DNA from: Methylobacterium sp. 2A
Lineage (GTDB): Bacteria; Pseudomonadota; Alphaproteobacteria; Rhizobiales; Beijerinckiaceae
Direction of reading: 5' to 3'
DNA length: 64,000 nucleotides
Assembly: GCF_009806555.1 (NCBI RefSeq)
Contig: NZ_VUOK01000062.1
Coordinates: 124,001-188,000, forward strand
Shown here: positions 8,442 to 17,314 of the stretch, in pieces
How positions within the stretch are numbered: the first letter of the stretch is position 1
Layout of the letters: every line of letters starts with the position of its first letter
Program-made: the position numbers and the translations under genes
Notes under the pieces: generated by a model
Databases searched by the model: none
Seen by the model: the letters and a program-made list of their open reading frames with translations, nothing else
Told to the model about the DNA's origin: nothing

Positions 8442-8825
8442 TCAGGCCAGGGCCGAGCTCCGTCTGACGACCGTCCGCATCGGGATATCGGCCGGTTGCT
8501 GCGCGGATCCGGGCATCGGGGCTCTTGCCTTGGCGGCGAGTTCGGTCCGGAGCGGTTGGAATTGCTTGCGCGCTTCGGCGATATCGAACTGGGTTTGCAT
8601 GTCCATCAGCGTTTCCATCTCGATGCCGAACACCGTCTCGATGCGGAACGCCAATTCAGCAGTCAGGGGAACCTTCTCGTTCAGGAAATCGAACAGGGCC
8701 TGCCGCGGAACGTCCAGCAGGCTGGCGGCGTCCATGACGGTCAAGTCGCGCGGCTCGATCACATTTCGAAGGACGTAGCCGCCGGGATGCCCGGGATTTT
8801 GAAGTCGATAGCTCATGATTGGCAT
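8442..8825 (-). CDS. HigA-like HTH antidote protein, copy A (no toxin gene beside it)
   Basis: 127 residues from ATG 8825, preceded by GAGGA. ATG 8816 is an alternative start. The N-terminus (NPGHPGGYVLRNVIEPRDLT) and the helix-turn-helix (DAASLLDVPRQALFDFLNEK) match HigA/VapI-type addiction-module antidotes. These normally bind DNA and neutralise a HigB mRNA interferase encoded just upstream. No HigB-sized gene flanks it on either strand. The C-terminal ~45 residues are a divergent helical tail. It is clearly a paralogue of the gene at 9287. Confidence 0.75.
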   Translation of the reverse strand: MPIMSYRLQNPGHPGGYVLRNVIEPRDLTVMDAASLLDVPRQALFDFLNEKVPLTAELAFRIETVFGIEMETLMDMQTQFDIAEARKQFQPLRTELAAKARAPMPGSAQQPADIPMRTVVRRSSALA

Positions 8826-9286
8826 ATCTTCCTCGAGAGATACTTTCGATTTATCGGCCTGATAGCCGTAGACCGAAATCAGCGCCCAGAAAGCGTCTGC
8901 CCTTCCCGATAGATGAAGCAGATGACCGTATGACGCAGAACCTTTCAAACGGTTCCACAATCAAAATATCACAAAGTATGAACTTCTTTCCGTGATGAGA
9001 CGATCTGATTTTGATCAAGTCGTATTATAAAAAATTCTACCGAATCGATATTTTGAAACTACCCGTTTTTGAAAAGCTTGAATATCGTTTCTGCGTGATC
9101 GCCTCGCGAGCAGCGATACACGCGCCGGAGCGGGTCAATGTCGCTGCGCTCACCCCCGCCACAGGACGAACGGACGCGCGCTCACCGCAACAATACCAGG
9201 GAGCCGTTCCTGCTTCGACCAGATTGGGAACAGCGCTGGATCATCCGCGGCGGGCGCGCCATCTAAATGGTTCTGTCCCGCGGCCT
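8826..9286. other. AT-richer intergenic region between the two HigA-like genes
   Basis: About 460 bp whose first half is markedly AT-richer than the flanking genes. A plus-strand frame of 95 codons (9011-9298) has an AT-rich start but no ribosome site or recognisable domain, and runs into the 3' end of the second HigA gene. No HigB-like frame is present. The AT content suggests promoter DNA or a remnant of transferred DNA. Confidence 0.4.
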
Positions 9287-9628
9287 TCAGGCAACTGATC
9301 GGCGCGAGAACTTGTTCGGCTGCGAGCCTTGCTTACCGACCAGATGAAGCTGAGCGGCGCGGTCGCGCTGACGCAGGATCGCGAGATCGAAGCGCGTCTG
9401 CATTTCCATCAAGGCTTCTGCGTTGAACCCGAAAGCTTTCTCGATTTGGAAGGCGATCTCGACCGTCAGACTCGCCCGCTCTGCCAGGAAGTCGGACAAC
9501 CCCTGCCGTGTCACACCCAGTGCCGCGGCGGCCCCCATAATCGTCAGATTACGCGGCTCGAAAATCTTGCGGCGGACGAAGCCGCCGGGGTGAAAAGGCT
9601 TCGCCAGTGTGTAACCCGCATTCATCAT
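9287..9628 (-). CDS. HigA-like HTH antidote protein, copy B (no toxin gene beside it)
   Basis: 113 residues, beginning MMNAGYTLAKPFHPGGFVRR. The HTH (GAAAALGVTRQGLSDFLAER) and the following segment, which ends FGFNAEALMEMQTRFDLA, align along their length with the HigA-like protein at 8442-8825. Both share the MxMQTxFD motif near the end of the core. It would be expected to act as a transcriptional autorepressor/antitoxin, but no toxin gene is adjacent, so it may be a solitary regulator. Upstream DNA (9629-10100) is AT-rich. Confidence 0.75.
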   Translation of the reverse strand: MMNAGYTLAKPFHPGGFVRRKIFEPRNLTIMGAAAALGVTRQGLSDFLAERASLTVEIAFQIEKAFGFNAEALMEMQTRFDLAILRQRDRAAQLHLVGKQGSQPNKFSRRSVA

Positions 9629-10164
9629 ACAGTCCCTTCCAGTTTTTGTGCGATAACTAAGCCAAACCCACCTACTTCAACTTTAGCGACACGGGGACAA
9701 ATTTTTAGATTTGTTACTCGGCACATGCGCTCCGAAGACAAATTTTACGATAACGGGCCCGCTTTAGTCACGTGAAATGATGTTCAGTTCCTTGATGCAT
9801 AACACACGTTTTTTATTCTTATTACCGAGAAATCTCAGCAGTCGTATTCTTTTATGCTGTATTCGTGTGGTCAGATGCTGAGAGGCGGGTGAGTTAACAA
9901 GCTCGCGAACACACGTCAAGCAATCAGAGGCTGATGGCGGCGAATTTTCTGCAGCTTTTCATAGGATGTGCTCGGGTTACAAATCCGCGTTGAGGCTAAA
10001 TTCTTCGGAATGCTTAGATAGCTTGAGCGAACTTTGATAGACAGATAGCCAGATTAGGGGCATCCTGATCCCGTATCCGCCCTTGAAATCGTTCCGCGTC
10101 GCGCCAACACGTCGCCAGAGATATCCACAAACTTGACGTTAAGGGGCGAGACACCCAAACACGA
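9629..10164. other. Long AT-rich intergenic region upstream of the cobalamin riboswitch
   Basis: About 535 bp with much lower GC than the neighbours and no coding frame of useful length. It should contain the promoter for the divergent HigA-like gene on the left and for the riboswitch transcript on the right, but no sigma-70 hexamers stand out clearly. I see no tRNA or repeat here. Confidence 0.4.
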
Positions 10165-10340
10165 CCGTGACGGTTCCCCTCGGGGATCAAAAGGGAACGC
10201 GGTGAGGGACACGTCCCGAAGCCGCGGCTGCCCCCGCAACTGTAAGCGGAGAGCCCTTCACCACCACGTCACTGGATCGACAGATCCGGGAAGACGGTGC
10301 CAGGGCGACGACCCGCGAGCCAGGAGACCTGCCGTCAGCC
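10165..10340 (+). ncRNA. Cobalamin (B12) riboswitch
   Basis: The conserved core is plain: GGTTCCC with GGGAACGCGGTG, CCCCCGCAACTGTAA, a CACTGG stem, GGGAAGACGG, and the B12-box region GCGAGCCAGGAGACCTGCC. Order and spacing match the cobalamin aptamer. It lies about 290 nt upstream of the TonB-receptor start, in the same direction, so adenosyl- or hydroxocobalamin should lower receptor/PepSY expression. A hairpin ACGGGTGTC/GACGCCCGT at about 10377-10396 could be part of the expression platform. Confidence 0.95.
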
Positions 10341-10556
10341 GTGGTCACACGCGAAACGCGTCGGGCGGGGTGTCCTGACGGGTGTCGAGACGCCCGTGCG
10401 TGAGCGCGGTCGGCGAGGCCTCGTTCGCGGTGACGTGCCACAGAAAGCGCGCCCGCGACGCCTGATCCGATGTCCATCCGTGCCACCGCGATCCCGTTTC
10501 CGCCCATTCGGCGCGCCGTTGGGCTCCCGGATACGCCGAAGCTTGCGGATGGCTTC

Positions 10557-10580
10557 GCATGCGTAATGTTATTACGATGC
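10557..10580. promoter_or_regulatory. Inverted repeat in the receptor leader, possible operator or RNA stem
   Basis: CGTAAT-GTT-ATTACG (10562-10576) is a perfect 6-bp dyad, flanked by GCAT and ATGC that extend the symmetry. It lies about 50 nt before the receptor ATG. It could be a binding site for a Fur/Zur-type regulator, or a stem that hides the ribosome site under riboswitch control. Function is inferred only from symmetry. Confidence 0.4.
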
Positions 10581-10627
10581 GGTGATGGATATCAGGCTGC
10601 CGCGATCGCGCCAGGATCCCAGCCCTC

Positions 10628-12808
10628 ATGCCGTCCTCGATTCATCGCGCCCGCTCCGGCGCCGCTCCGCTTTGCGGTCTCCTCCTCGCGTTCCTGGCCA
10701 GTCCGGCTGCCGCGCAGGAGACTGTCACCCTGGACCAGCTCTCCGTCGAGGGTGAGGGTGGGGACCCGAACCGCGCCAGCCCGACCGGCCTCAACCTGCG
10801 CACCCGGGACCGGACCGCGAGCCGGATCGGCCTGACGCCGCTGGGGACGCCGGCCAGCCTCGACATCGTGTCGGGCGAGACCGCGCGGCTGCGCGGCCAG
10901 GACACGATCGCCGAGGCCGTGACCCAGGACGCCACCGGCATCACCACGATCGCAGCGCCCGGAAACGGCAACGGCGCGTTCACGTCCCGCGGCTTCGCGG
11001 GGCCGAACTCGATTCAGCAGCTCTACGACGGAACGCGCTTCTTCGTGGGCGCCAACACCGTGACCTTCCCGTTCGATACGTGGAACGTCGAGCGGATCCA
11101 GGTGCTGCGCGGGCCGTCCTCGGTGCTCTACGGCGACGGTGCAATCGGCGGCGTGATTAACGTCGTGCCGAAGAAGCCGGTCTTCGTGCCGATCAATGCC
11201 GCCCGCGCGATCGTGGGCACCGACGGCGTGGCGCGCCTCGCCCTCGATTCCGGCGGCGCGCTGGGCCAAGCGGAATTCGGCGACACCTTCGCGTATCGCC
11301 TCACCGTCAGCGGCAACCGCGGCGACGGCTGGATCCGGCCGGAGGGCGACTTCCGCAACCTCGCGGTCTCGGCCGCCCTGCTGTTCCAGCCGAGCCCGGA
11401 CCTCGCCTTCACCCTGAGCCACGATATCGGCTATCAGGAGCCCACGCGCTACTGGGGCACGCCGCTGGTCGAGGGACGGATCCCGGACCTGATCCGGTTC
11501 CGCAACTACAACGTCCGAGACCCAAAGATTACCTGGGCCGACAACTGGACCCAGTTCAAGACCGAGTGGACCCCCTCGGCCGACGTCACGATCCGCAACA
11601 CCGCCTACCGGCTCACCAGCCGGCGCCACTGGCTCGATGCCGAGCAGTATTCCTACAACCGCGGCACCGGGCTGGTGGACCGGGGAGACTATCTCGAGAT
11701 CTATCACGGCCAGGAGCAGGTCGGGGACCGGCTCGACGCGACCGTCCGGGGCAGCCTGTTCGGGTTGCCGAACCAATTCGTAGCCGGCTTCGACGTGAAC
11801 CACATCGACTTCCGGCACACCAACAACTTCAATTTCGGCCAGACGACCAGCGTGCCGCTCACCGGCTACGATCCGGGCTTCTTCCCGCAGAACGGCCGGG
11901 CGCGTCCGGCCTATGCCACGCAGACGAATCAGGCCTCGGTCTTCGCCGAAGACCGGGTGATCCTCGCGGAAAACCTCTCGCTCCTCACGGGCGTGCGCCT
12001 CGACGTGCCGACGCTGAACCGGGAGGATCTGCAGACCGGCTCGCGGTTCGCGAAGACCTACCGCGCGCTCGGCTACCGGTTCGGCCTCGTCTACAACCCG
12101 ACGCCGGACAGCGCGCTCTACACCCAGTACAGCGTCGCCGCCGACCCGGTGAACAGCCTGATCACGCTGTCGCAGTCGCTCGCGGGCTTCAGGCTCGCCA
12201 CCGGCGATCAGATCGAGATCGGCGCCAAGGGGCTGGCCCTCGACGGCGCGCTGGACTGGACGATTGCCGGCTACCGGATCGTCAAGGACAACCTGATCTC
12301 GGCCGTGCCGGGACAGCCGACGCTCTCCGCGCAGGTGGGCAGCCAGTCGTCGCAGGGGTTCGAGCTGGCGCTCGGCTGGCATTTCGCTCCGGGCTGGCGG
12401 CTCGACGGCAACTTGGCGCTCCTGCACGCGCAGTACGACACGTTCAGCCAGACGGCGAACGGCGCCACCGTCTCGTATGCCGGAAACCAGCCGATCGACG
12501 TGCCCGAGCGGGTGGCCAACCTCTGGCTGACCTGGGACCTCGACCGCGACTGGACCGCGCGGGTCGGGCTCCAGAACGTCGGCCAAGTCTACAGCGACTT
12601 CGCCAACACGGCGCGGCGGCCGGCCTACAATCTCGTCAATCTCGTGCTCGACCATCAGGTCACGGCGGAGTCACGCCTGTCCGTGCGCGTCTACAACCTG
12701 TTCGACAAGGTTTACGCGATCTCGGGCAACGCCGCGAACGGAATCGGCACCAACTGGCTGCTCGGGCGACCGCGCTCGGTCGAGGTCGCCTATACCGTGA
12801 CGTGGTGA
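10628..12808 (+). CDS. TonB-dependent siderophore/cobalamin-type outer-membrane receptor
   Basis: 726 residues. A signal peptide ends around SPAAAQ, followed by a TonB-box-like ETVTLDQLSVEG. The plug domain (~70-190) has IQVLRGPSSVLYGDGAIGG, then comes a 22-strand barrel with a C-terminal aromatic strand (VEVAYTVTW). Family resemblance is to FhuE/FecA-like receptors rather than E. coli BtuB. The upstream B12 riboswitch argues that it imports a corrinoid or a cobalt complex. The GTG start of the PepSY gene overlaps its stop, so the two are translationally coupled. Confidence 0.9.
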   Translation: MPSSIHRARSGAAPLCGLLLAFLASPAAAQETVTLDQLSVEGEGGDPNRASPTGLNLRTRDRTASRIGLTPLGTPASLDIVSGETARLRGQDTIAEAVTQDATGITTIAAPGNGNGAFTSRGFAGPNSIQQLYDGTRFFVGANTVTFPFDTWNVERIQVLRGPSSVLYGDGAIGGVINVVPKKPVFVPINAARAIVGTDGVARLALDSGGALGQAEFGDTFAYRLTVSGNRGDGWIRPEGDFRNLAVSAALLFQPSPDLAFTLSHDIGYQEPTRYWGTPLVEGRIPDLIRFRNYNVRDPKITWADNWTQFKTEWTPSADVTIRNTAYRLTSRRHWLDAEQYSYNRGTGLVDRGDYLEIYHGQEQVGDRLDATVRGSLFGLPNQFVAGFDVNHIDFRHTNNFNFGQTTSVPLTGYDPGFFPQNGRARPAYATQTNQASVFAEDRVILAENLSLLTGVRLDVPTLNREDLQTGSRFAKTYRALGYRFGLVYNPTPDSALYTQYSVAADPVNSLITLSQSLAGFRLATGDQIEIGAKGLALDGALDWTIAGYRIVKDNLISAVPGQPTLSAQVGSQSSQGFELALGWHFAPGWRLDGNLALLHAQYDTFSQTANGATVSYAGNQPIDVPERVANLWLTWDLDRDWTARVGLQNVGQVYSDFANTARRPAYNLVNLVLDHQVTAESRLSVRVYNLFDKVYAISGNAANGIGTNWLLGRPRSVEVAYTVTW

Positions 12809-14262
12809 GGCGACAGCTCGGCAAGGCGGGGCGGCGCTGGCTGCTCCTGATCCACCGCTGGGCCGGGATCACCGCGGGGCTGTTCTTCGCCCTGTGGGTC
12901 TTTTCCGGGCTGGTGATGCTCTCCGTGCCGTTCCCGGCGCTTACCCAGCCCGAGCGCCTGGCGCGGCTCGCCCCGATCGCGTGGGATCAGGTCACGGTCG
13001 CGCCGGATGACGCGCTCCGCCGCGGAGGGCTCGCCGGCGTGCCGGCCGAATTCGGGTTGGAGATGCGGGCCGACGAGCCGGTCTATCGGATCGCCGGCCA
13101 CGACGGCACCCGAGCGACGGTCTCGGCACGGACCGGCGCCCACCTCGGCCCGTTGACGCCCGCAGAGGCGCGGCATCTCGTGGCCGGCGGGGCACCGGAG
13201 GCGCATGTCGAGACGGTCGAGCGCGATCAATGGACCGTGACGGCCCGCTACGACCCGCTCCGGCCGTTCCTGAAAGTCGCTCTCGGGGATGCGGCCGGGA
13301 CCGAACTCTACGTCTCGCAGGTCACCGGCGCGATCGCTCTCGACACGACCCGGTCCGAACGGGCCTGGAACTGGGTCGGCGCGGTGACGCACTGGATCTA
13401 CCTGACGCCGCTGCGCGCCCGCGCGGAGCTGTGGCGAACGGTGCTTCTGTGGCTCTCGGGCTTCGCGGCCCTCGGCGCGCTGAGCGGGCTCACGATCGGG
13501 ATCTGGCGCCTGCGCCTCCGGCGGCGCTACGCGGGCGGGTCGGTGACGCCCTATCGCGGGCTCGCGCGCTGGCATCACCTGTTCGGCCTCGCGGGCGGTC
13601 TCGGGCTGAGCACGTTCATCGTCAGCGGCTGGATCTCGATGAACCCGAACCGCTGGTTCGCCGCATCCAGCCCGCCCGCGGAGCTGCGCGCCGCCTATGC
13701 GGGAACCCCGCCGGCCCTGGGGCTCGACCCGGGGCGCCTGCGTGACTTCGCCGTGCCGGATACGCGCGCCCTGCGGTTTGCGGCCATCGGCAGCCGCTGG
13801 TGGGTCATCGCCGAAGAGATCGACGGACCTCGCGCGGTAGGGGAAGACGGGGCGACCGCCCTCGATGCGCGCACCATCGCGGCTGCCGCACAGGGTTTCG
13901 CGGACGCTCCCCTGCGATCGATGCGCCGGCTAACGGCTTACGACGCCTACTGGTACCCGCACGGGACCGATCTCCGGCCGCTTCCGGTGCTGCGCCTGCG
14001 CTTCGGCGACCGGGCAGCCACGTGGCTCCACGTCGATCCCCGGGACGGCACGATCCTCCAGCGCCTGGACCGCTCCGGGCGCATCAATCGCTGGCTGTTC
14101 GACGCCCCGCATCGGCTCGACCTGCCAGGGCTCACCGGCAATCGGTACCTGCACGATGCGGCCCAGTGGATCCTGAACCTCCTGGCAGCCGGGATCGTGG
14201 TGACGGGCCTCGTTGCGGGCTGGCGCCGGCTGCGGCGGATCCTCGTCGCGCGAAGGCGGTGA
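12802..14262 (+). CDS. PepSY-associated transmembrane protein (possible periplasmic reductase)
   Basis: 486 residues from GTG 12802, or GTG 12805, overlapping the receptor stop. A helix after WLLLIHRWAGITAGLFFALWVF begins the PepSY-TM architecture. Two further central helices follow (ALGALSGLTIGIWRL; LFGLAGGLGLSTFIVSGWIS), then a C-terminal helix (WILNLLAAGIVVTGLVAGW). Conserved His residues near the helices could bind heme. PepSY-TM proteins beside TonB receptors are thought to reduce imported metal chelates at the inner membrane. Its coupling to a B12-regulated receptor suggests a role in corrinoid or cobalt uptake. Confidence 0.82.
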   Translation: MVRRQLGKAGRRWLLLIHRWAGITAGLFFALWVFSGLVMLSVPFPALTQPERLARLAPIAWDQVTVAPDDALRRGGLAGVPAEFGLEMRADEPVYRIAGHDGTRATVSARTGAHLGPLTPAEARHLVAGGAPEAHVETVERDQWTVTARYDPLRPFLKVALGDAAGTELYVSQVTGAIALDTTRSERAWNWVGAVTHWIYLTPLRARAELWRTVLLWLSGFAALGALSGLTIGIWRLRLRRRYAGGSVTPYRGLARWHHLFGLAGGLGLSTFIVSGWISMNPNRWFAASSPPAELRAAYAGTPPALGLDPGRLRDFAVPDTRALRFAAIGSRWWVIAEEIDGPRAVGEDGATALDARTIAAAAQGFADAPLRSMRRLTAYDAYWYPHGTDLRPLPVLRLRFGDRAATWLHVDPRDGTILQRLDRSGRINRWLFDAPHRLDLPGLTGNRYLHDAAQWILNLLAAGIVVTGLVAGWRRLRRILVARRR

Positions 14263-14463
14263 CGCAGGTGTTGTCGGGTGATCGGAGCCGGCGCCGTGGC
14301 TGCGTCCGATCGAGGCCGTGCAGAAAGCCGCCGGTCAACCGCCACCTTCGGCTCAGGGTGGCTCACGGCCGGTCCGCTTCCGAGCCGCGCGGGCCCCGAA
14401 GCGGAGTTCGCTGTTCCGGTCGCTCCCGATCCAACCCGGATCGTTTGAGCGTCCCTGGCCGGG

Positions 14464-14898
14464 CTACGCGACTCCGGATAGCAGTTTCAGGACGGCTCGC
14501 ACCAGTTCCGCCTTCAAGTACGGCTTCTCCAGCCGCGGGTGGCCGCGGCAGACGTCCGCGCCGGCCATCTTCACGTCCCCTGTGGCGAACAGGTACGGCA
14601 CCTTGAGAGCGTCCAGTTCGGAGGCGACCGGGTACACGGTGTGACCGCCGCCCAGGTTGACGTCGAGCACGGCAGCGTCGGGACGCCCCTGGTCGATCAG
14701 ATCGAGAGCCCGTTCCACGGTCGGGACAGGCCCGAGCACCTCGGAGCCGGCGGCCTGAAGCCAGCGCTTCACCTCGGTGGCGATGAGGTACTCGTCCTCC
14801 ACCACGAGGATGCGATGGCCGGCGAGTGGCGGAACAGCGTCGGGCACGACCCCTCCGGAACCCTGGGTGCTCGACGGGTCAATCCCGCCACGCCCCAT
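14464..14898 (-). CDS. Single-domain response regulator (receiver)
   Basis: 144 residues: a ~25-residue variable N-terminus, then a receiver domain with acidic pair ED (34-35), phosphoacceptor Asp79 in AAVLDVNLGGG, the Thr in FATGD and Lys in LEKPYLK. No output domain. The HWE-type kinase gene lies 14 bp upstream on the same strand, so it is the natural phosphodonor. Such pairs are common in Methylobacterium and often respond to light or stress. Confidence 0.88.
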   Translation of the reverse strand: MGRGGIDPSSTQGSGGVVPDAVPPLAGHRILVVEDEYLIATEVKRWLQAAGSEVLGPVPTVERALDLIDQGRPDAAVLDVNLGGGHTVYPVASELDALKVPYLFATGDVKMAGADVCRGHPRLEKPYLKAELVRAVLKLLSGVA

Positions 14899-14912
14899 GA
14901 TGTTCGCTCCGG

Positions 14913-17110
14913 TCAGGCCAAGGGCATCTCGATCCGGCAGCGCACGCCGTCCGGGCCCAGGGCGTAATCGACCGTCGCCTCAAGCGCGTAGGCCAGCGCT
15001 TCCTGGATCAGCTCCGTCCCGTAGCCCCGGCGCGTGATCTTGTCCGGTTCGATCGCAACGCCGCTCTCGACCCAATTCAGCGCCAGCCGGCGACGCTCGC
15101 GTCGGTCCAGCACACTATCCCAGCTGATGACGAGCCGGCCGGTGTCACTCTTCAGGGCCCCGTACTTCACCGCATTCGTGGTCAGCTCATGCAGGGCCAG
15201 CGCGAAGTTCTGCATCTGCCGCGCCGTGAGATGGACCGTCGGCCCCGAGATCGTAATCCGATCGTCCGCTCCATCCGCGTGCGCGGCCAGCTCGGCGCGC
15301 GCGAGTGCGCCGACTTCGACCGTGTCGCTGCCCGTCTGACTGAGCAGCCCCTGGGCCCGGCTCAGGGCCTGCAACCGCTCCTCGAACGCCTCGACTGACC
15401 CGCCCTGCTTCACCGTCCGGTCCGCGACGGCGGTGATGACGCCGAGGAGGTTGCGCGAGCGGTGCTGCAATTCGTTGACGAGGATCTCCTGGCGGCTCTG
15501 CAAGTCGTGCAGTTCGTGGATGTCGATGGCGGCGCCGAACCAGCGCGTGATCGCACCATCCGCGCCCCGGACCGGCACGTGGCGGACGAGGTGCCAGCGG
15601 TAATCGCCTTCCTGCTGGCGGTTGCGCTGCTGGCGCTCCAGGGGCTCGCCGGTCGCGAGGGCGTGCGCGAAGGCCGCCAACGCCGCGTCCCGATCGTCGG
15701 GGTGGATGGCGTCGAGCAAGCCGAAGGCGTGATCCTCATCCGCTCGCTGGCCTGTGTGGCGCTGCCATTCCTGATCGGCGATGACGATACGCCCCTCGGG
15801 ATCGATCGACCACAGCATGGCGGGGACGAGTTCGATCATCAGCCGGTTGCGCTCCTCGCTCTCGCGCAGCGCCACCTCGGCGCGCTTGCGCTCGGTGATG
15901 TTGGTGAAGAGAACCGCCACCCGATTGCGGTCGCGATCGAGCGTGAAGATGTTGAGGTCGAACACGCGATTCAGCGTCGGCTCAGCCTCCTCGACGCGGA
16001 TCGCCTGGCCGGTGTCCACCGCCTGCCCGTAGAGCTGCGTCCAGCGGGGATTGGGCTTGCCGAGCAGTTCAGTGGCAGTCCGGCCGACCGGCCAGGGCAT
16101 GCCGGTATGGGCGATGAACGCCGGGTTGACCTCGACGAAGCGGAAATCGACCCAGGCGCCCGCCTCGTCCTTCAGCACGTCGACGACGGCGTAAGCCTCA
16201 TCCATCGACTCGAACAGGGCCCGGTAGCGTTCCTCGCTCTCACGCAGGGCTGCCTCGGCGCGCTTGCGCGCGTCGATGTCGATGTTCATCCCCGCCCACG
16301 TCTCGATGGCCCCCTGCGCATTGCGGACCGGAGCGGCGCGGACGTTGGTCCAGCGCCAGCCCCCGTCGGGGCACGCAGGCGAAACTCGGCGTTCACCAGC
16401 CCGCGCCCCGCGGTCGCCTCTCGCCACTGCCGCTCGGCAAAGGCCCGGTCGGCAGGGTGGATCGCATCCAACCAACCGTAGCCAAGCCACTCCTCCAGGG
16501 TCTGCCCCGTATAGGCTCGCCAGCTCGGGCTGTCGGTGACGACGACGCCGTCAGCGTCGGTCTCCCACTCGGCCTGCGTCCAGCTCTCGATCAGAAGGCG
16601 GTGCCGCGCCTCGCTCGCGCGAAGCGCCTGCTCCGCCAAGTGTTGTGCTGTCGTCTCCTTCAGGGTCCAGAGAACGCCGGCAACCACCCCGGCCTCGTCC
16701 CGGATCGGCGCATAATCCGCATCGAACCACGCATCCTCCAGCCGGCCCTGCCGGAGCACGGGATACCGTTGCGCCGGCAGCCGCGACGACCTCCCGGCCA
16801 TGCCGGCGGCGAGGTCGCCCTCGAAGACGGCGCGCGACCGGGCAAAGGTCTCGTAGGCGGACCGGCCCAAGGCCACCGTGCGATGCTCTCGAAGCAGTTC
16901 GGTGAAGCTGTCGTTGTAGAGGTGGATCGCCTCCGGTCCCCAGACCAGGCTCATCATGCTCGGCGAGCCGAGCATCAGGTCGACGATCGTCTTCAGGCTC
17001 TGCGGCCAGCGCGCGATCGGTCCCAGCGGCGTCGACGCCCAATCGAAATCACGGATGCGTCCGGCCATCTCGCCGTCGCCGACGGGCCATTGCGTGCCAA
17101 CCTGTGCCAT
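14913..17110 (-). pseudogene. Multi-PAS HWE-family histidine kinase, interrupted by a frameshift
   Basis: Two overlapping frames together encode one kinase. The first (start ATG 17110 or GTG 17137) carries two PAS domains and goes out of frame after NAEFRLRAP. The second resumes with PDGGWRWTNVRA, two more PAS domains, then the HWE kinase core: NELQHRSRNLLGVI (phospho-His), ALHELTTNAVKYGAL, LNWVESG and RRGYGTELI. The break maps to the G run at 16368-16371 (GCCCC on the coding strand); one extra C would restore the frame. It is either a true pseudogene or a sequencing error. Partner of the receiver gene just downstream. Confidence 0.8.
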
Positions 17111-17314
17111 CTCTCCACGAAGGGGGCGAAACCGCACGGGTCAATTGATCCACATCAGTTTTTGCCCGATCGGCTCGCCGATGAGTGAGTGTCGGCGTGC
17201 ATCCGGCTCGAAGACGGCCGATTCCGCAGGCGCGGCCGCCGGTTTTGCGGCGGAACCCTGCGGGGCCCCAAGGCTCTGCGCGGATGAAGCATCGGCCCGC
17301 CGACGCAAACCTGC

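Noticed and set aside
9011..9298. 95-codon plus-strand frame between the two HigA-like genes
   Set aside because: No ribosome site, no domain, and its end overlaps the 3' end of the HigA-like gene. The AT-rich beginning looks like promoter DNA.
10592..12655. 687-codon minus-strand frame across the TonB receptor
   Set aside because: Antisense to a receptor with signal peptide, plug and barrel motifs. The frame has no domain and arises from GC-rich codon structure.
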